Assembly: GCA_949775045.1 (NCBI GenBank)
Contig: OX459101.1
Coordinates: 11,644,347 to 11,708,346, forward strand
Length of the DNA: 64,000 bases
Source: Metridium senile
Taxonomy: Eukaryota > Cnidaria > Anthozoa > Actiniaria > Metridiidae
Reading direction: 5' to 3'
The position numbers and the translations under genes were made by a program. Each line of letters opens with the position of its first letter. The first letter of the stretch is position 1. The notes beneath the pieces were generated by a model. That model saw nothing but the letters and a program-made list of their open reading frames with translations. It was not told the DNA's origin and searched no databases. This document shows, piece after piece, positions 54,610 through 64,000 of this stretch.

Positions 54610-57600
54610 TTAAAAATCTAAAGTATGAAATACGTACTGCTGAACACATTTGTCAGCTGTCATGAGGCAATGGGCTAGAAGTGTGAATGGATGGCCCTCC
54701 TGATTTGGTACGGCATGAAATAGTCTCTCCCGGTAACTTGGTATGTAAAATCTGTGTTTAATTTTATTTGTTTGCACATCGATGAACATAATCAAGTGGG
54801 AATCGTGTACAACCAAAAGAGTTTGTGAAACAAATAAAATACCATTAACCGATCTAGAACCAGGACCAAGCCAAACACGTTTACGTTACGTGCCATCTGA
54901 CGTGTTGATAATAAATATGGAGTGTTCATCGTCGTAAGCAAGAAGCAAGCCATCATCGGAGAAACAAAATTCCTCGTCCTTTGTACTAAATTGTGTCGCG
55001 GAAAAATGAAGGTCAGACAAACAACTGCAATGTGCTAATGTTTTCCTAGGTGGATAGATAGGAATGTTCCAATCACAGCTTTCCAAGTGAATCAACAAAT
55101 ATTTAAGATGCACCTCATTTAATGGTACTGGTAATCCGTAATTGTCTTCCAACAGCTTTCCATCTTCATTCGTAAAAAAAAGCATCAGCATCTTCTTTGG
55201 CAATACCTCTACATAAAGAAGGCCTGCCCAGCACCACATGGCCTTGGTTACCTACAGCTTTGACATCCACATATTCATTTAGTTTGTTAACATAGGTCTT
55301 GACCAGCCTTCCTGTTTCTCCTTCCATCACATAGATCATGTTACTGCACCTAATAACAACATACCAAGGCTGCCTACCATACACGTGGCATGATCTTATG
55401 TTATCAGGGGACTGGTAACTAGTCACCAGGTTCAGTGTTTTCGCGTCTAGGATCGCAATGTTTCCTTTTTCTCTCAGATTTGCTACCACAATATATCGAT
55501 GATCTGTTGACATACACAGCATTTTATTAGTCCCAGGAAAAGATTCCTTAGCTAAGCATGTTCCATCTTGGAGGTACTTCTTTACTACAGTGTTGCGATC
55601 AGTCTCTTGAATTAAAAGAAATCCACGTTCACAAGCAATTATAACAGGGTATTTCTCTAATTCCAAAGCAATGTCCTTTTTTTCCAGGTAAGATAAGCTG
55701 AATCTTCTGAGAAGTTCGGGTGCAATCGGTGTAAATTGTTCAGAGGCGTGTTTTACTGCATCAACAACGAATTCAAGACAGCGACCATAATTTGGTGAAT
55801 TTAGAAAGGGACAAGTCTCATCATGATTTGTAATAGAATAAGTAAAACTACTCATCACATGTTGCTTATAGCACTTAGATTCTCGACTGAACAATTTAAC
55901 ACCTACGATGAAAATTTTGTTCATCTCCTCAGAAAAACATGGCAGATGGTGACGGAAAGGCACGAATCTCGTACCTTCAATATAAAAGCATATTAAAGCG
56001 CTCAATATAAAATAATTTGTAGGGCATAAAGGTATGCACAGCTTCGATCTATCCAAAAGGTATGCATAACTTAAAGAAAATCTCTCGTCATCAGTTAGCA
56101 CCAAAGTCTTGTCCAGATCTTTTTTTCCGTTTCGTATGTCACTCAGGACAATATGACACTGACTGGCAAGTACTTCATCCCCGTCTTCTACACGAACACT
56201 GAAATCATGTATTTCATCTTGTTGAAGAGTCAACCAATCAACGACCGTCTTATGAAAGACAGTCAAATAGTCATTTTCAACAGGGAATAATGAATGAAAA
56301 GAGATCAACGCATCTTGTCTAGCTCTTTTCTTTGTCCGAGGAACATCTCGCTCACTTTTTAGGCCAAGAATACCATATACCATTTGAATTGGAATTGGGT
56401 ATTGTGCCGCTACAATGGCTTCGAGCATCTTGTAGAACCTTTCTCCCTCCAATATGAAAGGTAGAAGTACTTCTTTAAGGCGTGAAAAATATTTCTCATA
56501 CACCGAGGAGATTCCATTTTCAAAAAACTTTGGTATTTTCGAAATGGGATTAATGTGTTTCTTTTCCAAGAAGTCGATAATAAAGAATGCAACTAAAAAC
56601 AAGCCCTTTGATGTTGCCACGAGGATTGTTGCCATCATCTGAGGATCACAAATGCCATATATCTGGGTCAGTTTAAAAGTAAAGAAAAGCTCAAGGTCGT
56701 GCTTATTCCTAGGATCTTCAGGATCAATTTCCATCGTTTTCTCCAGCGTAGCATTGCTTGGTCTGGAAGTGATAACAAATCGTAGCCAAAAAGGCAGCAG
56801 TGACAGTTAACTTTTAAATACATGCAGCAGCTCATATTTGAAATCACTACTGCATTCGTCTATAGCATCCAAAACGATAACAAATCTCTGCTCGTCTTTA
56901 TTCAATTTCTGCAATGGTTCCTCAAGCAAAACCGTGAACAGTTCCTCAGAGTTCATCTCTGGGATCCTCTTACCAAGATCTGTTTGCAGTTTGCTGTCTA
57001 AGGCTTCTCGATAACCAGGAACAGTGTCACACATCTGCCTTGCTATGGACTGCAACATCAACCTTGGATTGTTTCTTGTAGAATTATTGAACTGAAAGAA
57101 GTGACATCCTGCAAGACACCCAAGATCCTTGTATGTATGACAGATTTTAGCAGCAATACTTGATTTGCCCATACCTGGACCAGCTTTGATCAGCATCCCA
57201 CAAGGCTGTGATTCATCTCCGTAAACATGGGATTTGACTTCATCCAGGATCCACTGGCGAGTGTCTGGATGGAAAGACTCACACAGTGATTTCGTCAAAC
57301 TACTGAAGTCAGAATAGGCAAGCTGATTAATGGGTGAATCTTTAACATGTGTGCCTGAATAAATGTGCTTCAATTGATTTATGTCTTCTTGTATACCACG
57401 TAACAAAACTGTGTCTGACTTAATGGCTGTTGTGTCAGACATGATGGCTGTTGTGTCTGACTTGATAGCTGTTGAATCTGTCTTGATGGCTTTTGTGTCT
57501 GACTTGATGGCTGTTGTGTCTGACATTATATCTGCTGTGTCCTCTTGTATGCCAGGTAACAAAACTGTGTCTGACCTGATGGCTGCTGTTTGTGACGCAG

Positions 57601-58227
57601 TGGCAGATTTCATTTCCTCTAGTAGTGTTGTGATATCCTTATCTGACATATACCAATCATAGAGTAATTGGTTGTAGTCCTTCTCTCCTAAAGGAACAGA
57701 CTTTAAATCATCAATGTCATCTTGACTCAGTCCCAGAGACAGAAGGGCAGACGAGATATCTTGCCAGTGTTGTTTAAAGTCAGCATCATTTAATTCAGTG
57801 TTTGGTTTGTGGGCTATTGTATTATTCCTGTAGTACTTTATCCTGGCTAAGTTAGCTTGTAGTGAAGTATCTGATACAAGTGGTAAGACATCCCATCCTG
57901 TTCCTGGTGCTGGAAGTCCACAAATGCTTCTTAGAAGAACAAACAGTAAAGTGATATCAAAGTCTTCAGATTTAGGACAGCTCCCACATGGTGGATACAG
58001 TTTGTCCCATTGTTCGTGCTCAGTACTCTTCCCCTTGGTCTCTTCAGCGGTTGTAGTGTTGCTGTCTTGTAAGCATTTAAGGTGGTTTGCAATGAAGATA
58101 GTGGATGTATGCCATCAAATACAGAAAGAACTGCCTGTGTGCCTCCATCGACTAGTAATCTACAAAGCTTTGTGTAGTTGATTTTTTCATTTGTCTCTTT
58201 GCACCAGCTGGCCGAACTTCCTGACAT
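54610..58227 (-). pseudogene. HEPN-NACHT-propeller gene, duplicated and broken copy
   Basis: This copy is co-linear with the intact gene at 33102-36968 and very similar to it throughout. Breaks, read from the start: a one-base loss near 58014 (after RPRGRVLS) shifts the frame in the HEPN domain; a TAA at about 56808 replaces part of the LLKSKLS segment after the NACHT Walker B; a one-base gain in an A-run near 55178 shifts the frame in the propeller; and a TAA near 54885 follows NTSDGT. Walker A (AGPGMGKSS), Walker B (IVLDAIDEC) and RNNTIAH remain recognisable. The heptad region is much shorter (about 8 heptads) and a SDTVLLPGIQED segment is duplicated around it. Between the breaks the frames stay long, so loss is recent, or some breaks are assembly errors. 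Confidence 0.88.
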
Positions 58228-59141
58228 CACGGATGTTGATGGTCATAAGACATAGTCTGCAATAAAAATATAAGGAAAAATACTAGGTTAGAATATTTAG
58301 AGGAAATGATAATTTGGGGACAATTTTCTAAATTTTAAGCCTTAAAATAAGTTGTATCAAGGGGGATGAATTTTTACATTTCAAACTGAAAATGTTTCAG
58401 CGATACCACAACCCACCCTCTCCCCTTGCCCCAACAATGCCCTTTGTCTTGGAATGCACTAAATATCTTACTATTCTCTTATAGATTTTATGAATAAAGT
58501 ATATTTTTGTCATTATCTTTTTAATTTTGTACTTTTGTACTTAATTATGAAAGGCCATTTTGGTGATGAAGGAAATAAAGTATTGTAAATGTTATACTGA
58601 AATTATGACAGCTAATGGTAAATATGGAAATAAGGACAGCTGACCAGTATAAAACTATTAAATATTAAAAGTTTTTTTAATTTTTCGAAAACAGAATTAA
58701 TATTTAGCTTTTAGTTTACAAAATGTGTAATAAAACAATTATTTGTTTTTGAATGATATCATAAGAAATCAAGACTTAAGCTGTTATCCACCTCAGAATA
58801 CGGCTTCGGCAGATAACACGACAATGGTCTTGATAATTTATGACATCATGCTTAACCTCATCCAATAATTGTTTAATTTCAAATTTAAATAAATACATTT
58901 ATTATATGGCTTTCCGGTCCAAATAAAAAAGGAAAAAATCGGATTGGCTCTCCAAGCAGTCGGAATCCTGCAGTCCGTACCGATATTTTGGCCCAGTCGG
59001 ACAGGTCAGGACTTGTGCACTTTTTTATCTAAGTTTTTCGGTTGTTATTTTATTATTATTCTTTTTAATGTAGCATTTCCGTTTGATGCAACTAAAAGTA
59101 GGCATAAGGGAATTCAACAGGAACATAATTCAAGATCACAG

Positions 59142-60405
59142 CAAGGGCGCCAAAACGAAAAGTTCAGTGCATTGTGAAATGTTTGGACCTAGCCTAATAT
59201 AAATTATGTTTTACTTATCTCAAATATTGTCCAGAGAATGTGTAATTGTCCGCTTTAAGCACGATAATGTTCTGTATTCCACCACACCGACAATAATACC
59301 AACGGTCGTTTGAACGCTAAGATTGTGTGCCGCTGTACTAGCCGTTCAACGTAGTGATGTCGCGAATATTCGTTATTCATTAGCCAAACACTAATTGGAT
59401 TAAAATCGAATTCGCCTCTCCATTCACTTAAAGAGAGAGGGGTAGGAAACAACCCGCGGCCCCTTTGTGGACTCGTCTGCTCAACTAATCGGATTATTTT
59501 GGCAGTACATAGGGTAATTTGTTTACACAGCGATGATAGATCCTTCTCCATCGGTTGGGAAATCGGACGCCGAAGCGGGCTTCGTAATACATCGGGTGCT
59601 TGAAGACTATTAGCAAAGTTTTAAAATAGCGGTCTTGCACTAGTACTCAGCACAGGCATACTCGTATATGTTCTCTTGTGCCGGTTGCTTTATTCGAGCA
59701 CCAATCATAGTAACGATGGGTAGTATTTTTGAAAAAGAACAAGTTTATAGTACAATTTGTACGTACTTAAACCGACGATAGGCAGTGATGGAGTGTTTTT
59801 GAATGACCCGTTAATAAAGTGATCGGCACAAGAAACATCAAGCAACATTCACAAAATTAAAGGTAATTTGCCGTGTTTAATATAGTCATCGTAATTGTTT
59901 TTAAATATTGAGTTTAACGGCTATTGTTGAATTAAAAATATAAACGGCTAAAACACAGATTTTTATACGCAATTATGTCCTTATTTCTTTGATATAGAAT
60001 CAGACTTCTCGACGTCCATATCGTACCATATCGCGACGCGATCAATCTTCAAGCACCCGATGTATTACGAAGCCCGCTTCGGCGTCCGATTTCCCAACCG
60101 ACGGAGAAGGATCTATCATCGCTGTGTAAACAAATTACCCCATGTACTGCCAAAATAATCCGATTAGTTGAGCAGACGAGTCCACAAAGGGGCCGCGGGT
60201 TGTTTCCGGCTAGTACAGCGGCACACAATCTTAGCGTTCAGACGACCGTTGGTATTATTGTCGGTGTGGTGGAATACAGAACATTATCGTGCTTAAAGCG
60301 AAAATTACATTCTCTGGAAAACATTTGAGATAAGTAAAACATAATTTATATTAGGCTAGGTCCAAACATTTCACAATGCACTGAACTTTTCGTTTTGGCG
60401 CCCTT
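59142..60405. mobile_element. hAT-like foldback element (about 1.26 kb), absent from copy 1
   Basis: The ends CAAGGGCGCCAAAACGAAAA and the inverse are followed by long inverted arms of 400 bp or more (for example CAAACGACCGTTGG-type, CCGATGTATTACGAAGCCCG). GATCACAG is duplicated on both sides (59134-59141 and 60406-60413). Copy 1 has the uninterrupted site TTCAAGATCACAGTATAGAC at 37861. The left arm contains about 100 bp missing from the right arm. No transposase. The 8-bp duplication fits hAT. Confidence 0.88.
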
Positions 60406-61795
60406 GATCACAGTATAGACTTTTTTAAAGCTAGAAGAAATAGATTTCCAGTAAACTTCAAACATCCTACGAGAAATGACACATCATTTAAGCCTTAAAA
60501 TATTCCAAGAAAGTTGTATCAAGGGGGGAGAAATTTTACATTCCAAACTGAAAATTTTTCAGTGACACAACAACGCATATATAATAAATAATGATATACA
60601 TCTTATCATTTGCACACTTTTACGCACTATTTGCTAAAAAAAATCCGCACTTTTTCAGATGCCCTGTATATTATATAGTTTAAAGTAAAATAAATAATAA
60701 TTATTCATGTTTCAGCGCATTTCATCTGAAACAATATACAAGCAAGCTACATATAGAGAGCACATTGCAGTATATTTACTTTTTATTTCAAATATATGAA
60801 ACCCACAATGCCCTTTGTCTTGGAATGCACTATTCAGTATTCATTATTGAACATTTTTTGTAATTTGTTTCTGAAAAGCCATTTTGGTGATGAAGGAAAT
60901 AGAGCTGTATGTAAATATGTATGTAAGGTTTGTGGAATTTCAAAGTGTTTGTATTATTACAAGTTACGCGCTCGCCATACCCATTTTGACATATGCGCGT
61001 AACTCGAACTTGAAACAACAAAACAGTATTTTCGAGTTACAAGCTCTTGTCGTAACTCGAACTTGAAACAGCGAAACAATATTTTAGAGTTACGCGCTAT
61101 TTTAAAAGAAGCAAACAATATTAGAAAACCGCAAAATTAAAAATACCAGAGAAACCTGAATTATTCCTAAAAAATAGAAAGCTGATGACAGCTTTATTAC
61201 TACTAATAGCTGCAACAAACTTCTTTCTAAAATATTGTTAAGCCGGTACAATCTAATATCAATTAGGGACCGGTCATTATTTATCGCCTGAGGGAAGGGG
61301 GGGGGAGGACTTTAGTTCGGACACAGTGAACAGTGAAACTTAGCAGATCCCCCCTTCATCAGTATATACATTGCAGTGATCCCCTCTCCTACCTACGGAT
61401 AATTTCAGAGATCGATCCCCCCTCCTAGATAAGTACCTATATTTCTGACAGATATTCAAATGAATGAATCAGTTATTCAAAATAGACTACGAGTAGTCCT
61501 TCTTTTCCCTCCAGAATCAGTAATTAAAAAAAAAACGAGTGTTGCGGGATTCCTGTGGAGCGCGCCGGAAATAGATCGTTGAGTAGGGATAGGAAAAGAA
61601 GGGACTACAGACAACACTGTAAGAAACGAATTACCTCCCTTTTTTAACACAGTTATCTTGTCAAAATCGTGTCATCGGGTGGACTGCAATTAAATCCAAT
61701 TAATTTTAACCAATCCAATTGGATCTGTAAAATGGCTAGGTTGTTAAACACGCGGGAAAATAGTCTCTTATTATCGCTTCGCAATGTAAACATCT

Positions 61796-61961
61796 ATGGC
61801 GAATACACCAAAAAAACCTGCCAAGAGAGGGCGAAAGCCGAAGCCATCCACAGTCGATGACTTTTGCAGAGCATGTGGCTGCTCTTTCGAAATAGTTTAC
61901 GGAGAGTTTGCAAATGTTTCACATATTTCCACGGAAAATCTGTTTGACCTCCCAGGACGTT
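61796..61961 (+). pseudogene. 5' end of a CxxC zinc-finger (ZAD-like) protein gene of the TIR element
   Basis: ATG at 61796 opens MANTPKKPAKRGRKPKP, an AT-hook-like basic stretch (RGRKPKP), then DDFCRACGCSFEIVYGEFAN and HISTENLFDLPGR. The C-x2-C start with the ISTENLF block resembles ZAD-like or other treble-clef DNA-binding fingers that I associate with cnidarian transposon proteins (from memory). The second Cys pair is missing because the frame crosses the deletion junction at about 61962. It could be the DNA-binding part of the transposase or an accessory protein. Confidence 0.55.
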
Positions 61962-61966
61962 CTGGC

Positions 61967-62276
61967 GTTCAGATCTCAGATCAAAATTTTCGTTCACTTC
62001 GGTTGCAGTGATGCCAACATCAGTTAAATCTCGTATTTGATCGTCAATAATACTTTTCAATGGCGAAACAACAAGGACACAACAGCTTTGAGATTTTAGC
62101 TTCGCCAAAACAAATAGTTGGTAGATCAAGCTCTTGCCAAAACCGGTCGGCAGAACAGCGAAAACATTTTTGCCATCTAGCAAATTGATAACAGCCACTT
62201 TCTGTTCTTCTTTTAAGGATGAAACGTTTGGAAAACTTTCCAGACACTCGTTTAAAATAGCTTCATGGTCAGCCAT
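61967..62276 (-). pseudogene. 5' end of a RecQ-like SF2 helicase gene of the TIR element
   Basis: ATG at 62276 opens MADHEAILNECLESFPNVSS. RecQ motif 0 (LKEEQKVAVINLLDGKNVFA), motif I/Walker A (VLPTGFGKSLIYQL) and motif Ia (VLVVSPLKSIIDDQIRDL) follow, then ITATEVNE near residue 95. About 100 of an expected several hundred residues are present. DEAH, motifs III-VI and RQC are gone, replaced by antisense of the zinc-finger gene. So this copy makes no helicase. RecQ enzymes unwind DNA in a 3'-5' direction. Confidence 0.85.
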
Positions 62277-63177
62277 AGTAAACTAAGTGACCGTGTGCTG
62301 GAATGTTTCACGATGACGCTTGACAGCTCGGCGCGTTCCATTACAGCCGCTGACAGATCGATCGTTTTTAGCCAATCGGAATTTTCCGTTGTGAGAGCAA
62401 CGGGTAATTCGTTTCTTACAGTGTTGTCTGTAGTCCCTTCTTTTCCTCTCCCTACTCAACGATCTATTTCCGGCGCGCTCCACAGGAATACCGCAACACT
62501 CGTTTTTTTAAATTACTGATTCTGGAGGGAAAAGAAGGACTACTCGTAGTCTAATTCAAAATACAGTTTGTGAATGAATAATGATATCAAAAAAATCATG
62601 AATTCTTACACATTTAAATTTTGAGTGATCCCCCCTTTAGAACTCCCGAAAATGGACTGATCTCCCCTAAAATCCTCCCCCGGGGGCGATAAATAATGAC
62701 TGGTCCCTTAGTACATAGGTATGTTTTCCCGTATCAAAATATAACTAAGTACAATCTTGTTTCGTTTATTAAAATATAAACTAACTACAAACTCAGTGTC
62801 TACTGTTTATGCATACTTTGCAAGTACTAAAAACAGTCAGAATTATAAAAAAGGAATAGAATGAAATGTTTCTACTATTTTCCAAATAGTGCGTAACTCG
62901 AAAATATTGTTTCGTTGTTTCAAGTTCGAGTTACGCGCATTTCTCAAAATGGGTGTGGTCTTAGCAAAATGGGCGTGTTCCAGCGCGTAACACGAAAAGC
63001 GAGTAACTCGAGTTTTTTCTTCGCTCATGGTAAATATGGAAATAAGGTCAGCTGACTAGTATAAAACTATTAACTATTTTTTCGAAAGCAGAATTAAATT
63101 TTTGTTTTGATATAGTTTAAGAAATGTGTAATAAAACAATTATTGAATTGTGTTTTTGAAGGATATCATAAGAAATC

Positions 63178-63735
63178 AAATCAAAGAGACGAAAACTCAA
63201 TGAGGACATGGTGACATTTATTATAATTTTTTACTTACAGAAAAGTGTTTTACATTCAGGGTTTATCCAGAAATGAGCTTTTATCACAGTTTTTTAGACA
63301 AAAAAAACATCGTGTTGATGACAAACGTTCCCTCAACTTTGCACAATGTTGCGTGACGTTGTGTCGTCAACACACGTGTTGTCTATCCTCCAATCAGCGC
63401 GCGAGATTTCACACAATTGTTTTTTTAAATTGTTTTTTCAGCGGTGCCACATGGGACAATATTGTATACCAATAAATATTTATAACACATCAAATATATA
63501 CGCTATGGTGGCATTTATTTATAACATTGGTTTCTATATGTAAAGTATTGGGTTCATATATATGGTCTAATGACACAAATATTTTCTTTAAAACAAATAT
63601 ATTTCGAATGTCCATTTCGCTGTATTCTTTATTTATTTACAAATATATAGAGTATGCACGAAATATATATACGTTACTACCGTAAAATATATATGGCTAT
63701 TGTGCCCGTTATCATTTTGGCCAGCGGATATACCA
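63178..63735. other. Sequence right of the segmental duplication
   Basis: AT-rich with repeated ATATAT and ATAAATATTTA patches. No exon is supported. It may be the 5' end of the element containing the frame at 63736. Confidence 0.4.
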
Positions 63736-63990
63736 ATGAGTGAGGAAATCAAAATCGCGCACAGTAGCAAGGATTTCGAGGATTTTTTCCAAACTTTTAT
63801 TCCCTCGCTATTTCATCAAGCTAGTAGAAACTTACATACTGATGACATAAATGTTTTGGAGTATTTTGAACGCCGTTTAGATGATTACGCATATGTCGTT
63901 AGGTGTTTTATCTTTCAATGCGAATAGCAAAATGCATGTGAAGGCTTACTAGAGCTACTTTATCTTTTACATGAAGAGATCATCAGCTTA
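63736..63990 (+). pseudogene. N-terminal exon of a probable integrase-type transposase gene, with a stop
   Basis: ATG at 63736 opens MSEEIKIAHSSKDFEDFFQT and continues through VLEYFERRLDDYAYVVRCFI to a TAG at 63925-63927. In the same frame the reading resumes NACEGLLELLYLLHEEIISL. The pattern of a helical N-terminus with YFERRLD(D/E)Y and GLLELLYLLHEE resembles, from memory, the N-terminus of cnidarian genes encoding integrase-core (DDE) transposases. The catalytic part would lie beyond the window. The internal stop suggests decay. Assignment is tentative. Confidence 0.4.
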
Positions 63991-64000
63991 AGAAGTCACT

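Larger units (their letters stand above)
61483..62553. mobile_element. TIR transposon carrying zinc-finger and RecQ gene starts (deletion derivative)
   Basis: Perfect ends TAGACTACGAGTAGTCC with TIRs of about 150 bp (61483-61636 and 62403-62553), almost identical throughout. ATTCAAAA is duplicated on both sides (61475-61482 and 62554-62561); copy 1 has the single site GTTATTCAAAATACAGTTTG at about 39510. The 770-bp interior consists of two gene starts reading inward: a CxxC zinc-finger protein on plus and a RecQ-like helicase on minus. They meet abruptly at about 61962-61967. This is what an internal deletion of a larger element with two convergent genes would leave. Superfamily not assigned; the 8-bp duplication fits hAT, P or KDZ groups. 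Confidence 0.8.
61266..62707. mobile_element. MITE with GGGACCGGTCATTATTTATC ends, host of the RecQ element
   Basis: Inverted ends GGGACCGGTCATTATTTATC and its complement with TTA on both sides (61263-61265 and 62708-62710). Without the 1071-bp insertion it is about 370 bp. It is the same family as the truncated copy at 39303. Confidence 0.8.
53391..63177. repeat. Segmental duplication copy 2
   Basis: Includes the 104-bp satellite, the NACHT pseudogene and its 5' flank, parallel to copy 1 (about 32765-40351) in the same orientation, about 20.6 kb away. Homology stops at about 63177 inside the direct repeat that in copy 1 continues past 40351. Two insertions (59142-60405 and 61483-62553) are private to this copy. 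Confidence 0.85.

Noticed and set aside
61794..61966. C-terminal part of the open RecQ frame beyond residue 103
   Set aside because: This stretch is antisense of the zinc-finger gene start. The helicase similarity ends at the junction.

Overview
The window looks like nuclear DNA from a cnidarian, most likely an anthozoan (sea anemone or coral). The evidence is AT-rich intron-bearing sequence, secreted PAN-EGF and discoidin-type domain exons, HEPN-NACHT STAND genes, and a mixture of KDZ, Helitron-like, BEL/Pao, LINE, SINE and many short inverted-repeat transposons. There are no operons or other bacterial features. The species cannot be named from the sequence.

Layout. 1-2642: repeats only (a mariner-like MITE inside a LINE tail). 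2643-3633: last two exons of a discoidin (F5/8 type C) gene joined across a GC-AG intron. 3.6-10.6 kb: repeats, including a 107-bp satellite and a 5'-truncated LINE. 10688-25582: a three-exon secreted-protein gene (signal peptide-PAN, EGF, levanase-like jelly-roll exon). Its second intron is 12.7 kb and is packed with a decayed BEL/Pao element interrupted by a tRNA-derived SINE, and with a 7.34-kb KDZ (Zisupton-like) DNA transposon that has 8-bp target duplications, subterminal satellite arrays and three recognisable transposase exons. 25.7-32.7 kb: MITEs and a 66-bp satellite. 32.8-40.4 kb and 53.4-63.2 kb: two copies of a segmental duplication. Each carries a 104-bp satellite, then a minus-strand HEPN-heptad repeat-NACHT-propeller gene. 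The first gene is intact (about 1288 aa); the second has two frameshifts and two nonsense codons. 40.6-47.0 kb: a 6.4-kb TIR element, itself interrupted by a 4.3-kb Helitron-like (HLE2/Helentron-type) element whose only protein gene is an intact OTU/C76-like cysteine protease. 47-53 kb: a tandem duplication, a MITE and two weak divergent exon candidates. The window ends with the start of a probable integrase-type transposase, broken by a stop.

The duplication lets one copy serve as the empty-site control for insertions in the other. It exposes a Harbinger-type MITE (TTA duplication) in copy 1. In copy 2 it exposes a hAT-like foldback element and a 1.07-kb element with about 150-bp TIRs and 8-bp duplications. 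The inside of that last element is the 5' end of a CxxC zinc-finger gene and the 5' end of a RecQ-like helicase gene, facing each other. It therefore looks like an internal-deletion product of a larger transposon that carries a RecQ helicase.

The strongest candidates for something little described are the RecQ/zinc-finger TIR transposon, the Helitron-like element that keeps only a deubiquitinase-like protease, and the KDZ element with palindromic subterminal arrays. The main host-function gene is the HEPN-NACHT protein, which resembles an innate-immune sensor with a possible RNase motif.
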